This document shows, piece by piece, positions 6,721-15,900 of a DNA stretch of 29,310 bases. The DNA is taken from NCBI GenBank assembly GCA_011052285.1, contig DRJH01000455.1:1-29310 (forward strand), given 5' to 3'. Under the pieces are notes generated by a model that was not told the origin of the DNA, searched no databases, and worked only from the letters and a program-made list of their open reading frames with translations. Within the stretch, counting starts at the first letter, position 1, and the number at the start of each line of letters is the position of its first letter. A program made the translations under genes and the position numbers. Source of the stretch: Gammaproteobacteria bacterium. Its GTDB lineage: Bacteria; Pseudomonadota; Gammaproteobacteria; Arenicellales; DRJH01.

Positions 6721-9516
6721 TCAGCCGGTATTGCGCATCCCGGTTGCAATGGCATTAATGCTGCGTAGTAGTGGGATCAGCCATTGGTCATGCTGCTCGG
6801 CACTCTTGGCCGCACGACTGCAACGTAGCAGATGCACCTGTATGTGGTTGATGGGGTCGAGATAGGGGTCACGTCGTGACAGTGACAACTTGAGACTGGG
6901 GTTTTCATCCAGTAGCGAACCAATCCTGGCGATTTTTAGAATCATGCTGCAAGCCAGGCGGTATTCGGCAAGAATTTTTGGGTAAATTTGCTCTGCAGTG
7001 GCAGGTTGTTTGCAAAGCCCGGCATATTCGCGGGCGATATCCATCTGGCTTTTCGTTAACGCCATCTGGGAATTGCTTAAAAGGGCACGAAAATAGGGCC
7101 AGCTGGCATACATTTGCCGCAAGATTTGTATCCCTTCGGGCTGGCTGTTGCAAAATTCAGCCAATGCTGTGCCCAGGCCATACCAGCCGGGGAAGGTCTG
7201 CCGCGACTGCGCCCAGCCGAAAACCCAGGAAATCGCTCGAACCGAGGATTTAGAACGATCCTGCTTATGCCGATGGGAAGGTCTGGAACCGATATTCAGC
7301 AAAGAGATTTCAGCAACCGGAGTAGATTCATAAAAATAGTCGATCAGCCCTGGCGCCGTATCGGTCAAAGCCCGGTAGTGGGTTTCGGCTTGCCTTGCCA
7401 TTGCGTGCATACAATCGCCATAGGGCTCTCCCGCATCCTGCACTGACATCAACAAACTTCGACTGGCCTTCATCAGGCCGGTACAACCCATCGTCAGTTC
7501 GTAGATTGCGGTTTCCGGGTGCTGGTAACGAAAAGAAAGTACCTCACCCTGCTCAGTAAATTTTATCCTGCCACCGACCGTCCCTTGTGGCTGTGACAGA
7601 ATGGCTTCATGAGTTGGGCCACCGCCACGACCCACTGTGCCACCACGGCCGTGAAACAGCCGGATCTGCAGTCCATGATGGTCCGCGAGTGTTTTCACCT
7701 GCTGCTGGGCCTGATACAAGCCCCAGGAAGAAGCGAGAATCCCCCCGTCCTTGCACGAATCCGAATACCCCAGCATCACTTCCTGAAGATTACCACCGGC
7801 TGTAAGATACTCCTGATACAGGGTATTGGCGAACAGCGCGCCGAGCACATCCTGAATCCGACCAAGATCCTCGATGGTCTCAAACAACGGTGAGACCAGC
7901 AAATGACAGTACCGCCGACCCTGCGTAGTTCGGCCCACCAGACTCGTTTGCAGACCCAGAAACAACACTTCGAGCACATGACTGGCCTGGTGTGTCATGG
8001 AAACCACGTAACTACCGATGGCGCGTGGGCTGATTTCCTCGCGGATTTCGCGAATGACATGAAATACTTCCAGAACCCGGGCACTATTCGGACGTAGCTG
8101 CCGTTCATCGAAATTGAGCGCCTGCCCTCGCTCCAACTGCTGCTGCAGCGCAGTAATACGGGACGCTTCATCCAGTGCCAGATAATCGGACTGCCGGCGA
8201 CTTAACTGCAAAATCTCGGCCACAACCTGAGAATGCCGACTCGATTCTTCCCGAACATCAAGCCGTGCCAGATGAAAACCGAAGCAACGCACCAGGCGAA
8301 TCAAGTCCAGCAGCTCACCGCGGGCCATGGCAACATCGCCATGGCTACATAAGGATTGATAAATCAACTGCAGATCGTCAAGAAAGACTCGCGATTGTGG
8401 ATAAGCAAAATCGACTTCCCCATCAAGATATCCAGCGAGGCGCTGCTCCATTTTGCGCAAGCTGCAACGCAAACGATAGGCCATCATCGCCAATTTTCGC
8501 CGGTACGGCTCCTGGTGGAAAGCATCCGGCTCATCACGAAATACATATCGTGCCAATACCCGCTGCCGTTCAAGACTGCCACGAAATTCTTCAGAAACCT
8601 CGACCAGCTGACTGGAATGGGTCAAAACCTGAATTAAGGCTTCAACCCGTCGCAAGTATTCACGCAAAATCTCCCGGGCCTGCAAGCGTGACGCCTGGCG
8701 TGTGACCGCGGGGGTAATATAGGGATTGCCATCACGGTCACCACCGATCCAGGAGCCGAATCGCACCATATTCGGCACTTCAAGATCCTCGCTTTCTGCA
8801 CCATAGACCTCACTGAGGGTACGTTCCAAATTCCTATACAAACGTGGCAGGGCATGAAAAATTGAGGATCGAAAATAATACAGACCTGTCTTGATTTCCT
8901 GATCCGGAGTCGGTTTCAAGGCCCGTACTTCGTTGGTTTTCCACAATGACTGAATTTGTGCCTTAAGATCAGCAATCAACTCTTCACGGGATGCGCTCTG
9001 ATATTGCGGATTATCCAGTGCATTGCAGGTCAGAAACATACGCCGAAAAATTTGCAACACGGTACGACGCTTGGCCTCAGTGGGATGGGCGGTAAAAACC
9101 GGATAAAACTCCAATTGATTGAGAAGCTCCTGCAGCTGCTCCGCAGTAACCCCTTGTTGCTGGAATGTACGGATACATTCATCGAACGAGCCCACCCACA
9201 AGGGCTCTCCACTAATGGCCTGCAAACGACGTTGGCGATGGTTAAAGGTTTCCTCGGCCAGATTGACAAGGCTGAAATAGGTATTGAAGGCTCGCAAAAT
9301 ATGGGTCAATGTGGTGGGATCCTGGCGCTCGATAAAACGCATCAGACGTTTGCGACTTTGTGGATTTTCGTGTTTACGCAGATTGATAAAACCACGACGC
9401 AGTTTCTCTACCGCCGCCAACACGTCCGGTCCTTCTTGTTCTTCGAGCACTTCTCCAAGCAATCCACCCAGGAGTTTTACCCGCGAACGCAGTTCCCGAT
9501 CACTCAGCTTTTCCAT
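6721..9516 (-). CDS. ppc: Phosphoenolpyruvate carboxylase
   Basis: This encodes 931 residues, near the usual 880-950. PEP carboxylase adds bicarbonate to PEP to give oxaloacetate, refilling the TCA cycle or feeding carbon assimilation, in the cytoplasm. The first active-site signature VFTAHPTEAKRRTVL has the catalytic His at about 144. SWIGGDRDGNP follows near 255, and the second signature FHGRGGTVGRGGGPTHEAIL is intact, as is LNIGSRPSHRHK with the PEP/effector-binding arginines. The C-terminus ends MRNTG, matching the conserved C-terminal Gly. Upstream is AGGAGGG about 11 nt before the ATG. Two direct repeats lie in the leader. The gene appears intact. Confidence 0.97.
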   Translation of the reverse strand: MEKLSDRELRSRVKLLGGLLGEVLEEQEGPDVLAAVEKLRRGFINLRKHENPQSRKRLMRFIERQDPTTLTHILRAFNTYFSLVNLAEETFNHRQRRLQAISGEPLWVGSFDECIRTFQQQGVTAEQLQELLNQLEFYPVFTAHPTEAKRRTVLQIFRRMFLTCNALDNPQYQSASREELIADLKAQIQSLWKTNEVRALKPTPDQEIKTGLYYFRSSIFHALPRLYRNLERTLSEVYGAESEDLEVPNMVRFGSWIGGDRDGNPYITPAVTRQASRLQAREILREYLRRVEALIQVLTHSSQLVEVSEEFRGSLERQRVLARYVFRDEPDAFHQEPYRRKLAMMAYRLRCSLRKMEQRLAGYLDGEVDFAYPQSRVFLDDLQLIYQSLCSHGDVAMARGELLDLIRLVRCFGFHLARLDVREESSRHSQVVAEILQLSRRQSDYLALDEASRITALQQQLERGQALNFDERQLRPNSARVLEVFHVIREIREEISPRAIGSYVVSMTHQASHVLEVLFLGLQTSLVGRTTQGRRYCHLLVSPLFETIEDLGRIQDVLGALFANTLYQEYLTAGGNLQEVMLGYSDSCKDGGILASSWGLYQAQQQVKTLADHHGLQIRLFHGRGGTVGRGGGPTHEAILSQPQGTVGGRIKFTEQGEVLSFRYQHPETAIYELTMGCTGLMKASRSLLMSVQDAGEPYGDCMHAMARQAETHYRALTDTAPGLIDYFYESTPVAEISLLNIGSRPSHRHKQDRSKSSVRAISWVFGWAQSRQTFPGWYGLGTALAEFCNSQPEGIQILRQMYASWPYFRALLSNSQMALTKSQMDIAREYAGLCKQPATAEQIYPKILAEYRLACSMILKIARIGSLLDENPSLKLSLSRRDPYLDPINHIQVHLLRCSRAAKSAEQHDQWLIPLLRSINAIATGMRNTG

Positions 9517-9539
9517 TACAGTGCCTGCCCTCCTATAAT

Positions 9540-9572
9540 CAAATTACGATCAACTCGCAAATTACCATCAAC
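9540..9572. repeat. Imperfect direct repeat upstream of ppc
   Basis: CAAATTACGATCAAC (9540-9554) and CAAATTACCATCAAC (9558-9572) match at 14 of 15 bases with a period of 18 nt. They lie 24-56 nt before the ppc start codon, overlapping the expected leader or promoter region. Tandem sites with near two-turn spacing could bind a regulator, but this is unproven. Confidence 0.6.
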
Positions 9573-9788
9573 CCGAAGGATATCAATCCACACCCATGAC
9601 CACAGCAAAGCACTCACCCTCCAACACAAAACACAACCAGGGTATCGGTGTCGTACAGGTATTGTCACGATAAGATCTGTCGGCTATTGTACCTGCAAGG
9701 CCCGAGCGTGATACCATCACAGCGATTTGTTTCCAAACAGTCAGGTCTGCAAAGCAGGATCACCCACCACCTCAATCTGCGAGATCAC

Positions 9789-10094
9789 GTGAATCAGAAC
9801 AACCAGGAAATCTCTGCCACACCTGCAGCGGCCACCAGTAAAAAACTTTACCTCTACCACTACGATGGCTGTCTGTTCTGCTGGCGAGTGAAACGGGTAA
9901 TCAACAAACTCGGCATTGATGTCGAGCTGCGTGATATTTGGGAGTCGAACGATTATCGCCAGCAACTGGTCAAAGCCTGTGGGCGTCAAACCGTCCCGGT
10001 GTTACTGGAAGTTACCGCCGACGGCAGAGAACAATGGATTCCCGAATCACGGGATATCATCAAACATTTGAACAAAATTCAACAACCGCACTGA
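9789..10094 (+). CDS. Glutaredoxin-like thioredoxin-fold protein
   Basis: This encodes 101 residues from a GTG at 9789; the frame stays open to a GTG at 9648, but that extension lacks family features. The protein has a beta strand KKLYLYHY, then the active-site pair in GCLFCWRVKRVIN (C28 and C31), replacing the usual CPYC. It then has the glutathione-site cis-proline motif QTVPVL and a C-terminal helix SRDIIKHLN. It probably reduces disulfides or glutathione mixed disulfides in the cytoplasm. The CLFC motif resembles that of GST_N-type glutaredoxins of proteobacteria. It ends 8 nt before msrA, which needs thiol reductant, so co-expression makes sense. Confidence 0.8.
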   Translation: MNQNNQEISATPAAATSKKLYLYHYDGCLFCWRVKRVINKLGIDVELRDIWESNDYRQQLVKACGRQTVPVLLEVTADGREQWIPESRDIIKHLNKIQQPH

Positions 10095-10102
10095 GTCACA
10101 CC

Positions 10103-10729
10103 GTGGACACCGTAAAACCCGAAACGTTTGAGCCACACCTGGTAAGAGGCGTATCCATTAAACCCCCATTCCCCGAACCTATGCAACAGGCAATATTCGG
10201 CATGGGCTGTTTCTGGGGAGCGGAAAAAATTTTCTGGTCACGCCCTGGTATCTACGTTACCGCAGTCGGTTACAGTGGAGGAACTGTACCGCAACCGGAC
10301 TATCCGCAAGTTTGCCAGGGCGATAGTGGACACGCTGAAGTCGTGTTGGTGGTGTTCGACCCAGACCATATATCCTTCCACAAGCTATTGACCTTATTTT
10401 GGGAAAACCACGATCCCACCCAGGGCAACCGCCAGGGTAATGATATCGGCAGCCAATACCGCTCGGTGATTTATACCTTCGATGACCAACAGCGGCAACT
10501 CGCCATACAAAGCCGGCAGGACTATACTAAGGTACTGGAGCATGCCAACTATCCGGGCATTACCACCGAAATCAAGGCGGCCGGAGAATTCTTCTATGCC
10601 GAATCTTATCATCAACAATATCTGATAAAAAATCCACAGGGCTATTGCGTTCATACCAGCACTGGCATTCGCTGTCCACATACGGCCCGTCCCTTTACAC
10701 CAAACTCTGGAGACCCGATTGCACCGTGA
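10103..10729 (+). CDS. msrA: Peptide-methionine (S)-S-oxide reductase
   Basis: This encodes 208 residues with a GTG start at 10103 after the glutaredoxin stop; an ATG at 10034 would overlap that gene. The catalytic motif FGMGCFWGAEK (Cys 36) is followed by VGYSGG, the GHAEVV strand, FWENHDPTQGNRQGNDIGSQYRS and the C-terminal YAESYHQQYLIKNPQGYC, all hallmarks of MsrA. It repairs S-methionine sulfoxide in oxidised proteins, using thioredoxin-type reductants. The final TGA overlaps the GTG start of the next gene (GTGA at 10726-10729), so the three genes look like one transcript. The gene appears intact. Confidence 0.95.
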   Translation: MDTVKPETFEPHLVRGVSIKPPFPEPMQQAIFGMGCFWGAEKIFWSRPGIYVTAVGYSGGTVPQPDYPQVCQGDSGHAEVVLVVFDPDHISFHKLLTLFWENHDPTQGNRQGNDIGSQYRSVIYTFDDQQRQLAIQSRQDYTKVLEHANYPGITTEIKAAGEFFYAESYHQQYLIKNPQGYCVHTSTGIRCPHTARPFTPNSGDPIAP

Positions 10730-11328
10730 CCATTACGACTCCCATTTTGATCGGTAGCCTCGTCCTCGCCTGTCTGGTAGGCATCCTGCTTGGCTACCTG
10801 GTAGCAGGCAACAAGCGCGATAGTCGCAAAGACAGGGCTCGAATTGCCGAGCTGGAATCCTCGCTGCAGGAATACAAGGATCAGGTACAGCAACATTTTT
10901 CCACAACAGCCAGCCTGTTTCAGGATCTGGGCCACAATTATCGCAATCTTTACAACTATATGGCAGAAAGTGCCAATGCATTGTGCCCGGAAATTCCGGA
11001 TACCGCGGCACTGCAGTTCGATGCAACAGATCTGTTGCCCGAACAAGAACAAGCCACGGTTGAAGAAACTACACAGGTGGCCTCTGCAGCGGCGGTTGCA
11101 GACAGCCCGCAGTCAGAACAAAAACCAGCAACACCCACAGACGATCCCGCAGTGGCTGACAAGAATTCGAATGCTGCAACACCACAGGTTGAATCAGATA
11201 CCATAACCGCCCCTGCAACACCATCAGCTGCCGTGAACACGGCCCCGACGCAAAATGAGACAGACACTCAAGACCCTGAGACGCCACAAACCGCCGGGGT
11301 GGTGCAAGCGAAAATATCGAACCCCTGA
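10726..11328 (+). CDS. ZapG/YhcB-like (DUF1043) inner-membrane cell-envelope protein
   Basis: This encodes 200 residues from a GTG that overlaps the msrA stop. One N-terminal membrane helix (about 5-26, ILIGSLVLACLVGILLGYLV) is followed by a charged coiled coil (about 30-65, RIAELESSLQEYKDQVQQHFSTTASLFQDLGHNYRNLYNYMAESA). This is the recognised DUF1043 core, linked in E. coli to cell-envelope and division coordination. After about residue 95 the protein is a long low-complexity tail rich in Thr, Pro, Ala and Gln, probably disordered and longer than in E. coli YhcB. An endonuclease gene follows 21 nt downstream. Confidence 0.85.
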   Translation: MTITTPILIGSLVLACLVGILLGYLVAGNKRDSRKDRARIAELESSLQEYKDQVQQHFSTTASLFQDLGHNYRNLYNYMAESANALCPEIPDTAALQFDATDLLPEQEQATVEETTQVASAAAVADSPQSEQKPATPTDDPAVADKNSNAATPQVESDTITAPATPSAAVNTAPTQNETDTQDPETPQTAGVVQAKISNP

Positions 11329-11349
11329 AAGTACAATACACTCCTCGCA

Positions 11350-12081
11350 ATGGGCGCATTAACCTTCGAACATCGGACACAAAGCAGATCATCCACCCAG
11401 AGTTTTTCAAGAGGCTCTTACTACTATTTTCTGGCCGCTTTGGTGATGTTAACGATGAGCTCCCAAACGCTGGCCGCAGGGCAACAAAAAATTCCAGATT
11501 ACGAAACAGCCCGTGGGATTTTCTGGAACCAGCTCTACAACAAGGGAGGAATATCCCTGTATTGTGGCCGACAATTTAAGGGCCGTCGCCATCGCGGCTT
11601 AAACATTGAGCACGTCTTTCCCATGTCCTGGGTCACCAAAGCCTTGCGCTGTGGTGACCGCCAGCAGTGCCGCAATCGAAATCGGCAGTTCAACCGTATC
11701 GAAGGTGACTTACATAACCTCTACCCTGCCCTGATCTACATCAACAAGGCCCGTAGCAGCTTTCCCTTTGCGATGATTGCCGGAGAAAAACGCCGCTTTC
11801 GACGCTGCGATTTTGAAGTCAATGAATACAAACGTGTTGCCGAACCGCGACCTGCAGTCAGGGGCAATATCGCCCGAGCTATTTTTTACATGAGCTATAC
11901 CTACCGCCTGCCTTTATACCGCAAACAAATGAATCTACTGTTAAAGTGGCATCAGCAGGATCCACCAGATCGTGAAGAGAAACGACGTAATATGGTAATA
12001 GGGAAACTTGAAGGGGTGCGCAATCCATTTATCGATCGCCCGGCGGCTGCCCGTAGAATGATTACCAATGTTCGTTACTAA
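11350..12081 (+). CDS. endA: Periplasmic endonuclease I (EndA family)
   Basis: This encodes 243 residues. A hydrophobic segment (about 24-41) ending in TLAAG suggests Sec export; the long 23-residue basic lead suggests the true start could be internal, though ATG 11350 is the only early ATG. The catalytic beta-beta-alpha-metal core reads GLNIEHVFPMSWV, then the cysteine-bearing loop C.....C, GDLHNLYPALIYIN and GEKRRFRRCDFEV. These are the EndA/Vvn-type motifs with the His general base in EHVFP and the Asn metal ligand in HNLYP. The C-terminal RGNIARAIFYMSYTY helix is also typical. It should be a nonspecific nuclease acting in the periplasm or outside the cell. Confidence 0.9.
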   Translation: MGALTFEHRTQSRSSTQSFSRGSYYYFLAALVMLTMSSQTLAAGQQKIPDYETARGIFWNQLYNKGGISLYCGRQFKGRRHRGLNIEHVFPMSWVTKALRCGDRQQCRNRNRQFNRIEGDLHNLYPALIYINKARSSFPFAMIAGEKRRFRRCDFEVNEYKRVAEPRPAVRGNIARAIFYMSYTYRLPLYRKQMNLLLKWHQQDPPDREEKRRNMVIGKLEGVRNPFIDRPAAARRMITNVRY

Positions 12082-12100
12082 GAAACTGTAAATAAATAAC

Positions 12101-12346
12101 ATGGTCATGGTGCACCCTTCCTGCAGACTACGCCGGTCAGCCCTGTTCGTTCCTGCCGACAAGATCCGGGCAATTGAAAAGTCCCGCACCCAAGCAGCTG
12201 ATGCGCTGCTATTCGACCTCGAAGATGCAGTAGCACCGGCCAACAAGCAACAGGCTCGGGACCAGCTCACCAGAACGCTCAACATCGGATGCTGGCAGTG
12301 TTTGGAAAAAATTGTCCGCATCAATAGCGATGGAAACACTTTATGA
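12101..12346 (+). pseudogene. Truncated CitE/HpcH-type aldolase (citrate lyase beta / malyl-CoA lyase family), N-terminal fragment
   Basis: The 81 codons match only the start of this ~280-350 residue family: LRRSALFVPADKIRAIEKSRTQAADALLFDLEDAVAPANKQQAR, then VRIN. These elements form the first strands and helices of the TIM barrel that binds a CoA thioester. Homology stops at VRIN, three or four residues later a new sequence follows, and TGA occurs at 12344-12346. The catalytic Glu and Asp metal ligands further on are missing, and no continuation is visible in the next few hundred bases in any frame. It must be non-functional as an aldolase. The break probably marks a deletion or insertion junction. 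Confidence 0.8.
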
Positions 12347-12357
12347 TAGATTATTTC

Positions 12358-12380
12358 ATGATGAGACGAGCACTCATCAT
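12358..12380. repeat. Inverted repeat just after the broken aldolase
   Basis: ATGATGAG (12358-12365), a 7-nt loop, then CTCATCAT (12373-12380) make a perfect 8-bp stem. It begins 12 nt after the premature stop. It lacks a following T-run, so it is a weak terminator candidate at best; it could instead be a relic at the junction. Confidence 0.5.
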
Positions 12381-12413
12381 CTGTTGGCCCGGTCTGTTGG
12401 CCTGAGGTATTGG

Positions 12414-12605
12414 CTATCGATACTCTTTGGCGGCTGTAGTTACGTGGTTGCCACCATCAGCATAGCCTGCCGCATAGGCGGCGGTCACGTGCTGTTCTTC
12501 CCGCTTTGGATTCCCCAGATAACCACTTGCCCAACCTTGAATATACTCAGGGTCCGCGCCTGCCTCTTCGATCTGTTTGATAGTCTTGTAGTACATGTCG
12601 TCCAT
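12414..12605 (-). CDS. Small acidic protein of unknown function (63 aa, RMF-like Gly/aromatic pattern)
   Basis: This is 63 residues from ATG 12605, chosen because GAGGAG ends 3 nt upstream and a strong promoter lies 44 nt upstream of the start. A GTG at 12629 in frame is less likely. The N-terminus is an amphipathic helix (MYYKTIKQIEEAG), then DPEYIQGWASGYLGNPKREEQ, then AAYAAGYADGG. The doubled G-W/Y-x-x-G-Y-x-x-G pattern loosely resembles ribosome modulation factor, but it lacks RMF's basic character. I cannot name the family. It lies in the patch between the broken aldolase and the CARDB-like gene and is transcribed away from the latter. Confidence 0.6.
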   Translation of the reverse strand: MDDMYYKTIKQIEEAGADPEYIQGWASGYLGNPKREEQHVTAAYAAGYADGGNHVTTAAKEYR

Positions 12606-12648
12606 GGTCTCCTCACTGTTAATTTTCACATTGCTTATGATGGTCCGA

Positions 12649-12678
12649 AGTATAAGTATATGATGAATTTCTTGTCAA
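12649..12678 (-). promoter_or_regulatory. Sigma70 promoter for the 63-aa gene
   Basis: On the minus strand TTGACA (12678-12673) and TATACT (12654-12649) are separated by 18 nt. Transcription would start near 12642, giving a leader of about 37 nt with GAGGAG before the ATG at 12605. A second TATACT overlaps at 12660-12655 but is too close to the -35 box. Confidence 0.7.
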
Positions 12679-12712
12679 TAAAATCGCTCCACAGGTGATG
12701 CCGAATTGTAAC

Positions 12713-12844
12713 TCACCCGTGACCGCCTTGATCTTCTTGATATCCCCGGCATCCTGAGCAGGTCGAAAACTGCGAGTCATTCACCGTCGCGTCCTTCGTG
12801 CAGCAATTTTCTCTTCTCACCGTCAAATGAGTCCTGCAATCCAT
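12713..12844 (-). CDS. Cysteine-rich microprotein candidate (43 aa)
   Basis: This is 43 residues. The ATG at 12844 is preceded by a perfect AGGAGG with 4-nt spacing, the main support that it is translated. Cysteines lie at positions 3, 14, 15, 29 and 32 (C-x10-CC-x13-C-x2-C), and the tail ends GYQEDQGGHG. There is no signal peptide and no membrane segment. The spacing could suit metal binding or disulfides, but I recognise no family. TACAAT about 32 nt upstream of the start could be a -10 box. It is divergent from the CARDB-like gene and upstream of the 63-aa gene. A chance frame with a good ribosome site is still possible. Confidence 0.45.
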   Translation of the reverse strand: MDCRTHLTVRRENCCTKDATVNDSQFSTCSGCRGYQEDQGGHG

Positions 12845-12935
12845 AATGCCTCCTGATGATCCAGTTCGCGTAATTGTATCGTCACTTGCACCTTTAGCAC
12901 AGTACCGCACAAGAAACTGAACCAGCAGCTGTCGG

Positions 12936-12964
12936 TTGACGACCAAGTCAATGTACGGTGTAAT
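12936..12964 (+). promoter_or_regulatory. Probable promoter of the CARDB-like gene
   Basis: TTGACG (12936-12941) and TGTAAT (12959-12964) are 17 nt apart. Transcription would start near 12971, leaving a leader of about 13 nt that contains GAGG before the ATG at 12984. Confidence 0.5.
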
Positions 12965-12983
12965 AGTACTTGATGAGGGAGTC

Positions 12984-15900
12984 ATGATGATACGCAACAA
13001 AACGATCGTAACTTTGTTTTTGATTGTGATGGCACTCGGTCTGAGCTCCAATCAGGCTGTGACAGCACAAGTTCAGACACATCTTCAAGGGCCAACTTCT
13101 CCAACAGCGTCCCAGATACGGGCCTTTTGCAAACAATATCGTGTGGCCGGGACAAAATACAAGGCACGCTACAAGGCACAATTTAGCCAGTATTGTGCAA
13201 ACACGAGCAACCTGCCTGCATCACCCCAAACGTCTTTCAACAAGCCTGCTGCCAATCCACCAGCCGCACATATTAATCAGCTCTGGATGCCGAAATGTTT
13301 GGCCAAAAACAGCCAAATTCGTGTCACTGGACAAAATTTCAGCACCAACACTGTTTCCTGCACCACGGAGCCTGCATTGGCCCTGCGCTTGTTTTCACAA
13401 ACGATTTCCACACTACGGTTTCAGGTCAAAACCACGCCCCAAGCCAAATCTTCCTACCGCATCCGCTGTACAGCAGGGCAACAGACACTCACCAGCCGGT
13501 GGGTCAACACTTGTCTTCAAAAGAACCACACCGCAAAGACCAATAGGGTTCGAAATATGGCTGATCAGCAACTGCCCGACCTGGCTGGCACACTGGCACT
13601 CCTGCCACCGACAGGAACGATAGGCAATCAACAACAAGGCATCAGGATCGAATATCGCAACCTCGGCAAAGGCAGAAACAGCAGTCGGTTCGCGATCGAG
13701 ATAACACTTTCGTCAATCCAACAAAAACATTTGAATACCAAGACAGCGGTCCTATTCAGTCGTAAAGCATTGGTCCGTCAGACCTTGCAAAGCAATACCG
13801 TACCCGCGCCCGGCGACAGGCATGCTGTCTTCGCCTCGATGCGACTGCCAAAGATACTTTTACCCGGAGACTATCGCTGGTGTGTTCGACTGGATACCCG
13901 TACCAGAATACCTGAAAGCAATGAGAACAATAACCGCTTCTGCCTGCGACAAAGACTTGGCAAATCGCCAACCCCAAGCACAAAACGCTCCAACATCTTC
14001 GGAAACAAACGTCCCAAGGCTCCGATCCAGGCAGGTCTGCAACCCCCATTTCGTGGTGGTACCAAACCACCACTACAGCCCGTACGTCAATTCCTGCAGA
14101 CTCTGCCAGAAGGTCTGCGCACTCTGGATGGTGGAATCCCTTTGCTGGTATTGAACCGCCGAATACTGGGGCCGGTATCTATTCCAATAACCGGAACAGC
14201 TGAGCTTAGCTGGGTGATTCCAGAAGCGGCCGGTGACCAGATGTTTCTTGTGATTAGCGAAAATAACCGCTATGTCTGTCCTGCAGGCCCGCTGGATACT
14301 CATCGTACAGAACTGGAGGCTCTCTCACTATCACCAGATGCCGGAGTAAAATCCCGGGAAGATGAAACTACGCTCAATCTTGGTGCCTATGGCAGACCAC
14401 GCACCTACTATCTTTGGGGTTGTGTAATTCAAAGTGGAACGTTGACGGGAATAAAAACCAATATCATCAGTATGCGGTTTGGCTTTTCCTCCGCAACTGT
14501 GGCGGGCCGTCATCTTCTACCCCGGCCAATACCGCCAGGGAGTATGAGTATTCCGGCTCAACCTACCGCTCGCACTGACCTGACGATCCGGGAGATCAGA
14601 AAGGTGTCCGATCGCCGCCTGTTTTTCTGGGTCGGTGCTACAAGACCCGGGATAATGAATCCACCGTTACAGGCCTTTGCGTGGAAAATTACTATCATCA
14701 ATCTGGCTCAGTTTCTCAGTATAACTTCTTCAGAGACACTGGCCACACTTGAGGGTGATGACCGCAACGTATTCATCTTTCAGGGTGAGGGGCGTATACG
14801 TGAGATGGGCCTGCTTGGTATTGGTGACATGATCACTACCAATGTAAACAATTTCAGCTCCCGATCATGGGCAGTTCTGCTACAAATCAATCCCGGACCA
14901 CATCGGCCAGATGACCCGGATCGCGTGGCACTGATAGTTGATGCCGACCGTCCCGACTATCGCGAATCAAATTACCAAAACAATAATAAAACCATGATCA
15001 TCGGCAATTTGCATACAAATTCTTTGGGCATCCTCGGACTCAATGTAGTCAATAGCGGCCCGGGCTGGGCAATTTTTTCCCTGCACTATCTCAAACGGAC
15101 ATTCGATGCAATCGTCGTGAAGTTACTGTTACGCAATCGCGACGCAGATCCTCGTCATGACCTCAAGATCGATTGTACCAATGGCCCGGAAGGTTATTCA
15201 TTCATCACCGCCGAATTTGGTGAGCGTATTGCTTATTTTCACTGTCGACGACCCGACGGAGCACCTGTCAGCTTCGTTTATTCACAAGCTATCGCACGAC
15301 TGGATGCCGCCTATCCACCCCCCCACACCACACGTCGCTATGCATATCGAACCTATAACATCGACCTGGACTGGAGCCAGCCAAATCGCCCCGGTCCCAG
15401 TCTCTCCGACCTGGTGGCGGGCATCAACCGGGTAGAAACCGGTGTTGCCGGTTTTGGCGGAACCATTGAAGTATCGATCACGAATCACGGAGTGGTAACA
15501 GCGCGCAATGTGAGCAGCCGTTTTGGTCTCTCGACAATTGATGGTCTTAGGCGATATGCCAGGTGGCTCATTTTTCCAGAGATACGCGTCGGGCAAACCT
15601 TAACACAAACCATTCAGATCCCCGGCCGGATTGAACATGTGTCCGGGAACATTGCCGGATGGGTTGTCGACCCGGACAACCGTGAAGTAGAGAGCAACGA
15701 AACCAATAATATCCTAGACAGGACAATGCCTGGCGCACGCAGAATAGGCCAGGTCAGTCTCACATCATCCTCTGTGGCGACCGGCAAGTTCACCGGATTG
15801 CAGGACCGCCGCGGTGTCTGTCCTGATGCCGTAGGCGGTCATACCTGGCCGACTCAGCTGCGTGCTTCACCCCGCAACCAGGTGGTTCTTGTCGGTTATC

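Noticed and set aside
8956..9711. 251-codon plus-strand frame opposite the start of ppc
   Set aside because: It lies within the conserved ppc coding sequence and looks like a frame shadow without a ribosome site or family similarity.
12101..12346. Complete small gene instead of an aldolase fragment
   Set aside because: The match to the CitE/HpcH N-terminus is strong and the family needs its full barrel, so a fragment is more likely.
12312..12698. 128-codon plus-strand frame after the broken aldolase
   Set aside because: It does not continue the aldolase and covers the minus-strand 63-aa gene and its promoter, which have better expression signals.
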